Shown one piece after another: positions 26,408 to 33,556 of a DNA stretch of 64,000 nt. This DNA comes from BOG-1112 sp964611335 (lineage in GTDB: Bacteria > Bdellovibrionota_B > Oligoflexia > Oligoflexales > Bog-1112): positions 310,001 to 374,000 of the forward strand of contig CAZSXR010000002.1 of assembly GCA_964611335.1 (NCBI GenBank), written 5' to 3'. The translations under genes and the position numbers were made by a program. Under the pieces are notes generated by a model. The model was not told the DNA's origin. It ran no database searches and saw only the letters and a list, made by a program, of their open reading frames with translations. Position 1 is the first letter of the stretch. The number at the start of each line of letters is the position of its first letter.

Positions 26408-26649
26408 AATGTCCAGAATGTAAATATGAAATGAAACAAGGACTAACGAAGTTAGTTTTTAAAAGTAATCATAAAACCGTTGTAATTAAAAATCTGCCTG
26501 CATTGATTTGCAAACAGTGTGGAGAAGCTTCATTAGATATCAAAACTTCTAAACTTGCTTATGATAGAGCTTTGAAAAAAATAAAGCCTCAAACAAAAAG
26601 CCTAATGTCAAAATTCAGCCATATAAAAAAAACTAGGTCACTTGACTGA
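26404..26649 (+). CDS. YgiT/MqsA-type zinc-finger protein
   Basis: An 81-aa protein with the two CxxC knuckles of YgiT/MqsA N-terminal domains: CPEC at residues 3-6 and CKQCGEAS near residue 40. The C-terminus is basic. In MqsA the zinc domain binds the toxin and a helix-turn-helix binds DNA; this protein lacks a recognisable HTH. Such short YgiT-type proteins normally accompany a DUF4258 toxin, which is absent. Translation is coupled to the DUF2442 gene (ATGA). Confidence 0.75.
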   Translation: MKCPECKYEMKQGLTKLVFKSNHKTVVIKNLPALICKQCGEASLDIKTSKLAYDRALKKIKPQTKSLMSKFSHIKKTRSLD

Positions 26650-26733
26650 CATTTACTTTTTAATGTAAGCCTCATTTCACTTAATTGTTAAGCACTTATA
26701 ACTTGGCAATCCGCCACCTGTTCAGGAGATTTC

Positions 26734-27744
26734 ATGAAATTTTTTCTTTTGTGCCTGTCACTGTTATTTACTCAATCTTCTTTTGCAGAAGGTTTTGGTG
26801 CAGGAACCTTAGTTCAGACACCAGAAGGTTTAACACCTATAGAAAGTTTGGCTGTCGGAGATGAAATTCTTAGCTGCTCTTTTGGTACGCCTGTATGCGT
26901 AGAAAAGAAGATTGTTGCCACAGCCTCACATAAAAGCACTTCGGCGATTGAAATTCAAATTGCAGATGAATTCATTGTTACAGAAGACGATCAAACCTTC
27001 TTTTCACAAGAAGAAAACATATGGGTCCCTGCTTCTGACTTTTTCATTAGTAATGTTGAACATGAAGTAGATCTCTATTCTCTTTCCATTGAAGATACTC
27101 ACAACTATTACATTACTCCTTCCAGCATCATTGCTCATAATTTTGCAATGGCACTCGTTGCTACCGCTATCCCAGTAATAGGTCCTGTCGTTGGCGGAGG
27201 AATTCTTCTAACGACATTAGGAGCAGCAATCGTTAGTCATATTGACGATGCGAAAAGAGAAAAAAAAGAAAGAGAGGAGAGAGAATGGAGAGAAGCTGAA
27301 AGCCGCAAACAGCAAGAACGACGAGACAGAGAAGCCGCTGAAAACCGCAGACAGCAAGAGCAACGCGATAGAGAAGTCAGAGAACAAAGACAAAGAGAAG
27401 ATTTAAAGAAAAAAGAATTACAAAACAAAAATGCTGAAGATTTTGAAAAAGATATTTCAAAATTCAAAGACGCGGGAGAGCGTGTCGCTAAGGTTAGAGA
27501 AATGGCTGACGCCAAAGCTCAGAAATATGGATGGTCAGAGGTTAATGCAAGCATTAAAAAGAAAAATCCAAAACGAACAATTTATCAAGATAAAAATGGT
27601 GATTACTGGTCGGTTGATACACAACATGGAACGTTTGAAAAATTAAACTCAAAAGGAAAGCATCAAGGAGAATTTAGTATGGACTTAAAACCAAAAACTA
27701 ACAAGGGTCCAGATAAAACAGGACAACATGATATAAATATATAG
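26734..27744 (+). CDS. Secreted Hint-domain protein with C-terminal colicin E3-like rRNase toxin
   Basis: A 336-aa modular toxin. Residues 1-18 are a signal peptide; 19-136 are a Hint (hedgehog/intein) domain ending in the typical AHN (His135-Asn136); about 138-167 is a hydrophobic glycine-rich segment; about 172-240 is a highly charged Arg/Glu/Gln helix; and the last 50 residues match the catalytic domain of colicin E3/cloacin DF13. There DTQHGTFE (Asp295, His298, Glu302) reproduces the Asp-His-Glu triad of colicin E3, and NKGPD matches its KGPD end. Colicin E3 cuts 16S rRNA in the decoding centre. Oddly, the Hint nucleophile Cys is Gly20, and the usual His of the TxxHP motif is replaced. 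AGGAG precedes the ATG. Immunity-like genes follow. Confidence 0.85.
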   Translation: MKFFLLCLSLLFTQSSFAEGFGAGTLVQTPEGLTPIESLAVGDEILSCSFGTPVCVEKKIVATASHKSTSAIEIQIADEFIVTEDDQTFFSQEENIWVPASDFFISNVEHEVDLYSLSIEDTHNYYITPSSIIAHNFAMALVATAIPVIGPVVGGGILLTTLGAAIVSHIDDAKREKKEREEREWREAESRKQQERRDREAAENRRQQEQRDREVREQRQREDLKKKELQNKNAEDFEKDISKFKDAGERVAKVREMADAKAQKYGWSEVNASIKKKNPKRTIYQDKNGDYWSVDTQHGTFEKLNSKGKHQGEFSMDLKPKTNKGPDKTGQHDINI

Positions 27745-27754
27745 GGTTAAAAAC

Positions 27755-28090
27755 ATGTCTTTTATGAAACGATATTTAAAACTTCGCGAAGAAATGTGGA
27801 ATGCTTTTGATTTACTTGTCAAAAAAGGAGCTAAATTTCCGGAATTGATCGATGTCTATTATCCAATAGGAACTAATCCTGAGGGCTTAATGTTAACAAC
27901 AGATGGTCGAAGCAAATTTCTTGCTAAAGAATTGGTAGCAAATCCAAAATATCAAATGCATATCGGTGAAGATATGATTGTGGGCACAGGACTTGTTACT
28001 TTCATAGACGTCAGAGGTAATCACCGCGAGTTAGAGCCAGATATCACTGATACATATTGGTTAGCAGAATTGTTAGATGGAGCCGTTTAA
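27755..28090 (+). CDS. Putative immunity protein for the E3-like toxin
   Basis: A 111-aa acidic, soluble protein directly after the toxin gene (10 bp). Position is the argument: the cognate immunity gene of polymorphic toxins usually follows the toxin immediately. It shows no clear likeness to colicin E3 immunity protein Im3 (about 85 aa), so if it neutralises the toxin it would be a different immunity family. I do not recognise it otherwise. Confidence 0.6.
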   Translation: MSFMKRYLKLREEMWNAFDLLVKKGAKFPELIDVYYPIGTNPEGLMLTTDGRSKFLAKELVANPKYQMHIGEDMIVGTGLVTFIDVRGNHRELEPDITDTYWLAELLDGAV

Positions 28091-28107
28091 CTTCGCAGGG
28101 AGCCTGA

Positions 28108-28338
28108 TTGAAAATCATCGGAAAAAACCATAATGACGACTCTTTTGACGTCTCTGAAATTAGCATATTTGCTTCTCCTCACGAACTGAGAGTTCTTGCT
28201 CATTTTTTACTACGTGAAGCTGATTTGATTAATGAATTCAAAGATCAATACGGTCATAGTCATCTTCGTGATGATTGGAAGCTGTGGAAAGAAAAATATA
28301 CTGATGTAGTTGTCTATAACCCAGCAATGAAGGAATGA
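28108..28338 (+). CDS. Small immunity-like protein (resembles Imm32)
   Basis: A 76-aa acidic protein starting with TTG at 28108, with AGGGAG five bases upstream. The first half (NDDSFDVSEISIFASPHEL, then LRVLAHFLL) resembles the Imm32 family of polymorphic-toxin immunity proteins as I remember it; this has not been searched. It is the second gene after the toxin. Confidence 0.55.
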   Translation: MKIIGKNHNDDSFDVSEISIFASPHELRVLAHFLLREADLINEFKDQYGHSHLRDDWKLWKEKYTDVVVYNPAMKE

Positions 28339-28347
28339 CTTCAATTT

Positions 28348-28722
28348 GTGAAATGGGAAAAATTAAATACAAGAAAACAGAAATATTTTTCACGCGGAAA
28401 CACTTTCAGATGTCCAGGAAAGTACCCTTATGAAGACTATGTAGATTTCATGATGATAGCCTGTCCTGAAGCAGGCGGCGAACACGCTTTAATTGTGTCT
28501 ACAGGTAGCAAAGCTGGTCATGTACTTATCTATCTTCCAAGAGAAGCTATGGCACCTGAAGAGGAAAAAATCGTTGGGATATCTTCAAAGTGGCTGGTTG
28601 AGAATTGGAATAAATGGATCTATGAAATGGGCCCTGAAGGGGTTTACTTTTCCAAGAACTACGAAATTAGTGAAGAATGGAAAAGAAAAATGAGGTCCCA
28701 ATCCTCATTTTTAAAAGAGTGA
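28348..28722 (+). CDS. Immunity-like protein (resembles Imm45)
   Basis: A 124-aa soluble protein starting with GTG at 28348. FRCPGKYPYEDYVDFM followed by ALIVSTGSKAGHVLIYLP and KWLVENWNKWIY is the pattern I associate with the Imm45 immunity family; needs a search. As the third gene in the row it may be a spare immunity gene acquired against a foreign toxin, which is common in such loci. Its 3' end overlaps the convergent darG by 12 bp. Confidence 0.6.
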   Translation: MKWEKLNTRKQKYFSRGNTFRCPGKYPYEDYVDFMMIACPEAGGEHALIVSTGSKAGHVLIYLPREAMAPEEEKIVGISSKWLVENWNKWIYEMGPEGVYFSKNYEISEEWKRKMRSQSSFLKE

Positions 28723-29250
28723 GCGAGGTGAAGCTGCAATAGATCTTTTAGGTTTTAATTTTTGAATTTGTTTATCTTTGTCATCGTGAGGTAGAAAAGA
28801 TCTAGATACTGCTCTGGGTTCATATGCAAATACTTCCAAGTCTGGAATATCAGCAAGGTGCTTAATCATTAAATTACGAACATCTTTCCAATTAAGACCA
28901 CCATTTGCGCAACCAAGAGCAGGGATTGCTAATGTATAAATTCCCCACTTTTCGTAGTTATTAACGATAAAATCCAATCCTGAAGAAATATCTTCTAAGC
29001 GGGATTTTGCTCTCCAATGTCGTTTGGTTGGAAAATTTAGAATCTGAATTTCTTCATTTTCCCAAATATATGGCTCACCAGGTTTTACTTGTCCATTTCT
29101 ACATTTAAGTTTGTAATCTTCAAACATCTGTGGAAATTTCTTCTTGTATTCAAGAGCTAAACCTTTTCCCATTACACCAACACAATTAATTGTATTAGTT
29201 ATAACTTGAGCAGGTGATTCAAAAATATTTCCAGAAATAAATGTAATCAT
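28711..29250 (-). CDS. darG: DarG-like macrodomain antitoxin
   Basis: Macrodomain ADP-ribosyl hydrolase of 179 aa that removes ADP-ribose from thymidine in DNA, reversing DarT. Motifs: the N-terminal GNIFESPAQVITNTINCVGVMGKGLALEYKKKFP with the adenosine- and ribose-binding loops and the conserved Lys of DarG-type enzymes, and ALGCANGGLNW near residue 115. It consists of little more than the macrodomain (about 150 residues), so the C-terminal DarT-sequestering domain of larger DarG proteins is missing or reduced to a 25-residue tail. It lies 9 bp after darT. Confidence 0.88.
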   Translation of the reverse strand: MITFISGNIFESPAQVITNTINCVGVMGKGLALEYKKKFPQMFEDYKLKCRNGQVKPGEPYIWENEEIQILNFPTKRHWRAKSRLEDISSGLDFIVNNYEKWGIYTLAIPALGCANGGLNWKDVRNLMIKHLADIPDLEVFAYEPRAVSRSFLPHDDKDKQIQKLKPKRSIAASPRSLF

Positions 29251-29259
29251 AAAAATGTG

Positions 29260-29907
29260 TTACCGATTAATAGGTTCGAAATACCAGCCTGTATTTCTTT
29301 TAGCTGAAATACTCATACCAGCATCCTTGATTAAATTCTCCACAATATTACGTGAATTTTCAGAATAACAAATAATATCAATAAGATGTCGAAATGGAAG
29401 TTTATCTGGAATTAATATTTCAGCCTGTTTTTTCCGCCTCAGCTCTTGGTCATTGGCATATTTTAGGGTTTGAATAGCTTTACTATCAATAACACTGAGG
29501 TTTTCAATGGATTTAAATTCAAAAAAGTTGGTTGAATTAGCTCGGGCATTTCCATCTGTAAATATACATCCAGGTGTTTGAAGAATTTCTAAAGAGAAAC
29601 GAAGAAATACCAACTGTTCATTTTGATGCTGATTCGCAGCTACCATTGGAGTTTTAAATCCAAAATAGACAGGTACATAGTCATGCAGGGGCTTACTGCT
29701 AATGGGAACAGTGATATTTGATCGACCTGCCTGAACGCTTTCATTCGCAAGATTTACATACGATGAAGCTTTCATTCTATTGTAAGATTGAATTCCGCCC
29801 GATTTGAAAATTCCTCGTAAATTTTCTATATGGGTTAGGTGATTGGCAGGAGGCAAACCAAAGCGTATTCTTATTTCTTCGTGGAATTTCACGATCCGCT
29901 CAATCAT
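29260..29907 (-). CDS. darT: DarT-like DNA ADP-ribosyltransferase toxin (DUF4433)
   Basis: Toxin that uses NAD to ADP-ribosylate thymidines in single-stranded DNA and blocks replication; DarTG systems act in phage defence. At 215 aa it has normal length. Signatures: HLTHIENLRGIFKSGGIQSYN near the N-terminus (NAD-binding His and GGI turn), VPVYFGFKTPM in the middle, and the catalytic Glu in KKQAEILIPDKLP near residue 160. The order darT-darG with a nine-base gap is canonical. It is the right-most cargo of the element, about 140 bp from the right repeat. Confidence 0.88.
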   Translation of the reverse strand: MIERIVKFHEEIRIRFGLPPANHLTHIENLRGIFKSGGIQSYNRMKASSYVNLANESVQAGRSNITVPISSKPLHDYVPVYFGFKTPMVAANQHQNEQLVFLRFSLEILQTPGCIFTDGNARANSTNFFEFKSIENLSVIDSKAIQTLKYANDQELRRKKQAEILIPDKLPFRHLIDIICYSENSRNIVENLIKDAGMSISAKRNTGWYFEPINR

Positions 29908-30047
29908 ACTGAGTTAGAAATCAAATGCACCGCTAGTGCAACGCTTCTTAAAGCGTAATAGTAAAAAGAGTTCTTGTAAAGCAAGCCACCTTCAATTATT
30001 TCAGCTGAAGAGGCTCTGGGTAGCAACTCGGCGATGAGGTCCTAATC

Positions 30048-30102
30048 CTCATAACCCGAAGACCGCAGGTTCAAATCCTGCCCCCGCTACCAAGCATGTT
30101 AT
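30048..30102 (+). repeat. Right attachment-site repeat (tRNA 3' half)
   Basis: Exact 55-bp copy of 20759-20813. It contains the 3' half of the initiator tRNA without 5' half or promoter, so it is not a tRNA gene. It marks the right end of the integrated element. The 140 bp to its left contain no gene that I can see. Confidence 0.9.
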
Positions 30103-30106
30103 AATT

Positions 30107-30148
30107 AAAGGGCAGGCCTCATCAAAGAGCCCTGCCCTTTAAATTTTT
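30107..30148 (+). terminator. Terminator right of the right attachment site (original tRNA terminator)
   Basis: Ten-base stem AAAGGGCAGG (30107-30116) with CCTGCCCTTT (30131-30140) and a T-rich tail. It lies just outside the right repeat, where the terminator of the uninterrupted initiator tRNA gene would have been. Confidence 0.75.
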
Positions 30149-30159
30149 GAGGCTTTCAC

Positions 30160-30252
30160 ATGAATGCAGCTCGCATAAGAAGTGTCTCTTTAGAAAAGCT
30201 CACCGAACTACGTTACGTTATCCTTGAACACATCCTTAAAAGGTTTTTATGA
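30160..30252 (+). CDS. 30-residue leader-like ORF
   Basis: ATG at 30160 with GAGG seven bases upstream, 30 codons, stop overlapping the next ATG (ATGA). It could couple translation of the following gene or simply be a chance frame. The peptide is basic and not recognised. Confidence 0.3.
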   Translation: MNAARIRSVSLEKLTELRYVILEHILKRFL

Positions 30253-30695
30253 ATTCCAAAAGCTTATCCAAACTCCTATTATGTATTTACATGCTTCTCG
30301 GTGCCACCGTTGCAACAGCGTCACAACTAAACAAAACACCAAGACATGAAATCTACGCAAGTTGGCTCATAGCCTATATTGCGGGCGAATACCGATTTCT
30401 TCTTCCACACTCTGAAAAAATAGACTGGTACGGAGCCTTAGGATTTGACGGTTCCATAGTCTACGGTTCCGCACATATTTCCGCAGGAGCACGCTACGCC
30501 GCTACAGAAAAACTCTCACTCTATGGTGGTTTCGGCGTCTCCGCTTGGGGAAATAAGAAGACAAAAGTCGGACCTACCGTGGAATTTAAAATTGCCACCA
30601 AAATCGATGACTCACTGAACATTCAATGGTTTGGATTTGGAATAGGCGATAGGGTTGGATACCTCCAATTACCGGGGCTAATTTTTTCATTCTAA
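30249..30695 (+). CDS. Small secreted beta-rich protein (outer-membrane-like)
   Basis: A 148-aa protein with a signal peptide (cleavage near residue 25, TATAS). The mature part alternates aromatic and small residues (SAHISAGARYAATEKLSLYGGFGVSAWG) and ends in Phe (LIFSF), the pattern of small outer-membrane beta-barrels. No family recognised. It lies just outside the integrated element; its 3' end is where an IS200/IS605 right end begins, so the far end may have been altered by the insertion. Confidence 0.55.
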   Translation: MNSKSLSKLLLCIYMLLGATVATASQLNKTPRHEIYASWLIAYIAGEYRFLLPHSEKIDWYGALGFDGSIVYGSAHISAGARYAATEKLSLYGGFGVSAWGNKKTKVGPTVEFKIATKIDDSLNIQWFGFGIGDRVGYLQLPGLIFSF

Positions 30696-30716
30696 AGTTT
30701 TCAACCCATTGAAGCT

Positions 30717-30736
30717 CCTCCACGTAAACGTGGAGG
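30717..30736. repeat. Right-end hairpin of an IS200/IS605-family element
   Basis: Nine-base stem CCTCCACGT/ACGTGGAGG with an AA loop, placed a few bases past the stop codon of a TnpB remnant. Subterminal hairpins of this kind are the TnpA recognition sites at the right end of IS200/IS605 elements. Confidence 0.7.
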
Positions 30737-30740
30737 ATTC

Positions 30741-30869
30741 TTATCCAGCTTTCGCTTTCAAAGCAATGACCCGTCTTCCCCGGGCTAATATCGTTTTTGC
30801 AGCATTGATGTCTGCATTCTCTACATGCTGACACTTCTGACAGTGGAAAAATGAATTCTTCGTTATCAT
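30741..30869 (-). pseudogene. TnpB (IS605 OrfB) C-terminal remnant
   Basis: Only the last 42 codons remain. They read FFHCQKCQH then VENADINAAKTILARG, the C-terminal zinc-finger half and the conserved NADxNAAxxI motif of TnpB. The stop at 30741 is five bases from the hairpin. The N-terminal RuvC-containing part is missing, replaced by an IS4 transposase remnant in another frame. Confidence 0.8.
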
Positions 30870-31632
30870 TCTTTACTGTGATCTGTCCGATACGGGGGGC
30901 GATTGATAATTTTTGATCTATAGTCTCACAATCTTGGTGTCTCGGCCCTTCGTGGGTGCGTCTATTGAAGGAAGATCGGATGACGAATTTTGTGGGTATC
31001 TCTGTTAACATTTGTAAAAATTCATAGATATCTCCCTCTCTTTCTGCAACATGTATTACTTCCAGATTTGATATCATTTCACATGTTGACCGACAATGGT
31101 CACGCCAACGGTAACTTACTTTTTTATCGATGGAGAATTTTTTGTTAATGTAACGATCGTTTTGTTCTGTCTGTCCACGAGCTTCTTTTACATCTTCATA
31201 GGTAAAAAACGTTTGTTTCAAAATTCCTAGTGGAACACCGGAACTTGTTACAGCGAGACTGGTATGTAGCTGTATGCCTTTCACACTATCTTTAAAACCA
31301 CTATTTTGGCAGATGCTTCCCAATCCTTCAGTAGAGGGGTATCTCGTATATATGAGGTCTGCAGTATCCTGAATCACTAGGATAGGAGAACCCGTGCTTG
31401 TTATTCGCTCACATGTATTGGAAACATGTTGTTGCAAAAGTTGTTCCGAATAAATCCGTTCATTCTCAAAGAACCGATATGCAGTTTTATTGGCACTGAA
31501 TGAACCACAGGCAGCATTAATAGAAGTTTCTGGATTCTCACTGATTGAGGAAGCTAACATTGCTGCACGTGCAGTTAATCTCTTATCGCCAAGGTCTAAC
31601 TTATCAAATTCTGACGAGACAGAACAAAGCAT
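30870..31632 (-). pseudogene. IS4-family (Tn5-like) transposase, 3' truncated
   Basis: About 254 codons match the N-terminal and central parts of IS4/Tn5-type transposases: EFDKLDLGDKRLTARAAML at the start, NKTAYRFFENERI, ILVIQDTADLIY (first catalytic Asp), GIQLHTSLAVT with GVPLGI, and VIHVAEREGDIYEFL (second catalytic Asp region). The family then needs a C-terminal YREK-type domain with the catalytic Glu, which is absent: the frame continues to 30586 only through the TnpB remnant and the unrelated secreted-protein gene in wrong frames. The element is dead. No terminal inverted repeats are evident. Confidence 0.8.
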
Positions 31633-31908
31633 AAACCACCAGATAATACTTTTTCCTTTTTGTTTCTGATGATAATCTCCGATAAAATTTTATTTTCTGC
31701 TATTTATGGGTAAAAGTCAGCCCTGAAGGCCACAGTTTTCCGGCGCTTTGGATAAACCTGCTCACTAAACACAATTCAACAAATGCAGAACCAAAGCCCT
31801 AAGCTATTGATTCATAAACCTGGGAAAAATCTCCACTTATGCGTTCAATCTCTCAATTTTTGAGCTTCTTTGACCAAGAAAATCTTGGTTTTATTTTTTC
31901 AAAAGGAT

Positions 31909-33321
31909 TTAATTTGAAACCCGATGATGCACTAATGCGGATTCCGTTACTAACTTAGCAACTCTATCAAATTCTTCTTCTATAGTTTCTCTCCAGTCTT
32001 TGGCAATACCGATCCACCCCAATTGTTTCAAGAACCAAGATCGAAAACAGCTATTTTCAAACAACCCATGTAGGTAAACACCATAAACATTTTCACGTCT
32101 CCAACCCAATCCATCGGGTAAAAACGATTCTGTACCGACACCCGCTTGAGTGCGTCCATGGTGAATTTCATAACCTTGCAAAACTTTATCGTTAAACCAA
32201 TTTGTTTGAATTTGACGTGTGATTTTTTCAGACACCAGCGACGTATGGATATTGAGAAGACCGAGTCCCTGAGAGTTCCCACCTTCAAGACCATGTTCGT
32301 CAAAAATAGACTGTCCTAAGATTTGCATTCCACCACAAATTCCAAAAATTAATTTTGAATGCCCTGAAGCTTTCTTGACTTCCTCTGCCAAGCCACTTTT
32401 GACCAAATATGATAGACTTTCCACCGAGTTTTTACTGCCAGGTAAAATCACTGCATGAAAATTCTGCAAGCAGCATAAGTCTCTTATAGGAACCACATTG
32501 ATTCCTGGTGAGTGAAAAAGAGGATCAAACTCATCAAGGTTACTAGCGTAAGGATACAGTAGCAACGCAATATTGATGGTAGAACTTTGGAAACGAGAAT
32601 AGTGATGAAAACTATCTTCTTCTGGAAGAAGATGTTGGATCATAGGCACTATAGCAACTGTTGGAACACTCGTGCGTTCCTCTAAGTATTGCATGGAATT
32701 TCCTAAGAGCGCATGGTCTCCTCGAAATTTATTGAGAATAAAACCTTTGATCAAAGATCGCTCCTTTGCGTCTAAACACATCCAAGTTCCTAGAAGATGT
32801 GCGAAAGCTCCCCCTCGATCAATATCAGCTACCAAATAGACATCAGCGTTAGACTCAAGAGCTATACTCATATTGACGAGATCAATGTTACGTAAGTTAA
32901 TCTCTGCTGGACTTCCAGCGCCTTCGATAACGACAAGTTCATAATCGCGAAGCAAACTGTGCAAAGCATCGCAAATGATGGGCCATAAATACTCCTTCCT
33001 TGCCAACCACGGGAGCTTGCTGATTTTAGGATCATATCGACCCATCACGATGACTTGACTATGTTTATCTGAGGTGGGCTTGAGCAAAACAGGATTCATA
33101 CGAGCTTCAGGACTTACAAGAGCCGCAAGCGCTTGGACATATTGAGCTCGTCCTATTTCTAACCCATCTCGGGTAATTGCCGCATTGTTACTCATATTCT
33201 GAGCTTTGAAGGGGGCTACGCGTATCCCTTGTCTTGCAAAATAGCGACAAAGCGCAGTGCAAATAAAGGATTTCCCTGAATCACTCGTACATCCCATGAT
33301 CATTATTGGACGTCTTTTCAT
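31909..33321 (-). CDS. cobQ: Adenosylcobyric acid synthase CobQ/CbiP
   Basis: Glutamine-dependent enzyme that amidates four side chains of the corrin ring in cobalamin synthesis. The N-terminal dethiobiotin-synthetase-like ATPase domain has GCTSDSGKSF (P-loop), APFKAQNMSNNAA and EGAGSPAEINL; the C-terminal glutaminase domain has the nucleophile Cys in GICGGMQILG near residue 330 and the His in YEIHHGR and YLHGLFEN. From the ATG at 33321 it is 470 aa, normal; the frame is open to a TTG at 33366. No other cobalamin genes lie nearby; MetH, a B12 enzyme, is 5 kb away. Confidence 0.93.
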   Translation of the reverse strand: MKRRPIMIMGCTSDSGKSFICTALCRYFARQGIRVAPFKAQNMSNNAAITRDGLEIGRAQYVQALAALVSPEARMNPVLLKPTSDKHSQVIVMGRYDPKISKLPWLARKEYLWPIICDALHSLLRDYELVVIEGAGSPAEINLRNIDLVNMSIALESNADVYLVADIDRGGAFAHLLGTWMCLDAKERSLIKGFILNKFRGDHALLGNSMQYLEERTSVPTVAIVPMIQHLLPEEDSFHHYSRFQSSTINIALLLYPYASNLDEFDPLFHSPGINVVPIRDLCCLQNFHAVILPGSKNSVESLSYLVKSGLAEEVKKASGHSKLIFGICGGMQILGQSIFDEHGLEGGNSQGLGLLNIHTSLVSEKITRQIQTNWFNDKVLQGYEIHHGRTQAGVGTESFLPDGLGWRRENVYGVYLHGLFENSCFRSWFLKQLGWIGIAKDWRETIEEEFDRVAKLVTESALVHHRVSN

Positions 33322-33556
33322 CGGCTTCACTTTCGAAACAACTTTACTAACTATGAGGCTCGTCAAAATAACACAAAAGTAGTTAGATATAATTAGTGCA
33401 AAAATAGGGAGAAGACTGCGCTAACTTCGTTTCTTGACCCACACTCAAAGGACCAAACCTGAACAAAAGAATTTTAATCCCCTTACATGCCATTCGACTG
33501 ATTTGATTGTTCATTCTAGCTTCTTATACCTAATCAATTTCTAACTGAGAGTGAAT

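Larger units (their letters stand above)
20727..30102. mobile_element. tRNA-fMet-integrated element with PrimPol replication module and toxin cargo
   Basis: About 9.3 kb between two 55-bp direct repeats derived from the initiator tRNA gene. Contents from left: PIN-domain pair, tyrosine integrase, PrimPol-DUF3987 protein, XRE regulator, repeat-rich candidate origin, DUF2442 and YgiT-type zinc-finger genes, Hint-colicin E3-like toxin with three immunity-like genes, DarTG. There are no capsid, terminase, portal, relaxase or type IV secretion genes, so it is neither a full prophage nor a self-transmissible conjugative element. It could be a phage satellite, a mobilisable island or an integrative plasmid. 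Boundaries rest on the repeat; the start given here includes the tRNA. Confidence 0.85.

Noticed and set aside
27237..27515. Ser/Leu/Cys-rich minus-strand frame
   Set aside because: Shadow of the Arg/Glu-rich helix of the toxin gene; composition is the mirror of repetitive AGA/GAA codons.
30048..30091. Second initiator tRNA gene
   Set aside because: Only the 3' half from the anticodon loop on is present; no 5' half, D-arm or promoter. It is an attachment-site repeat.
20727..30102. Complete prophage
   Set aside because: No capsid, portal, terminase, tail or lysis genes between the attachment repeats.
33322..33556. Cobalamin riboswitch before cobQ
   Set aside because: I looked for the B12-box and the usual conserved core words in the 235-bp gap and did not find them.
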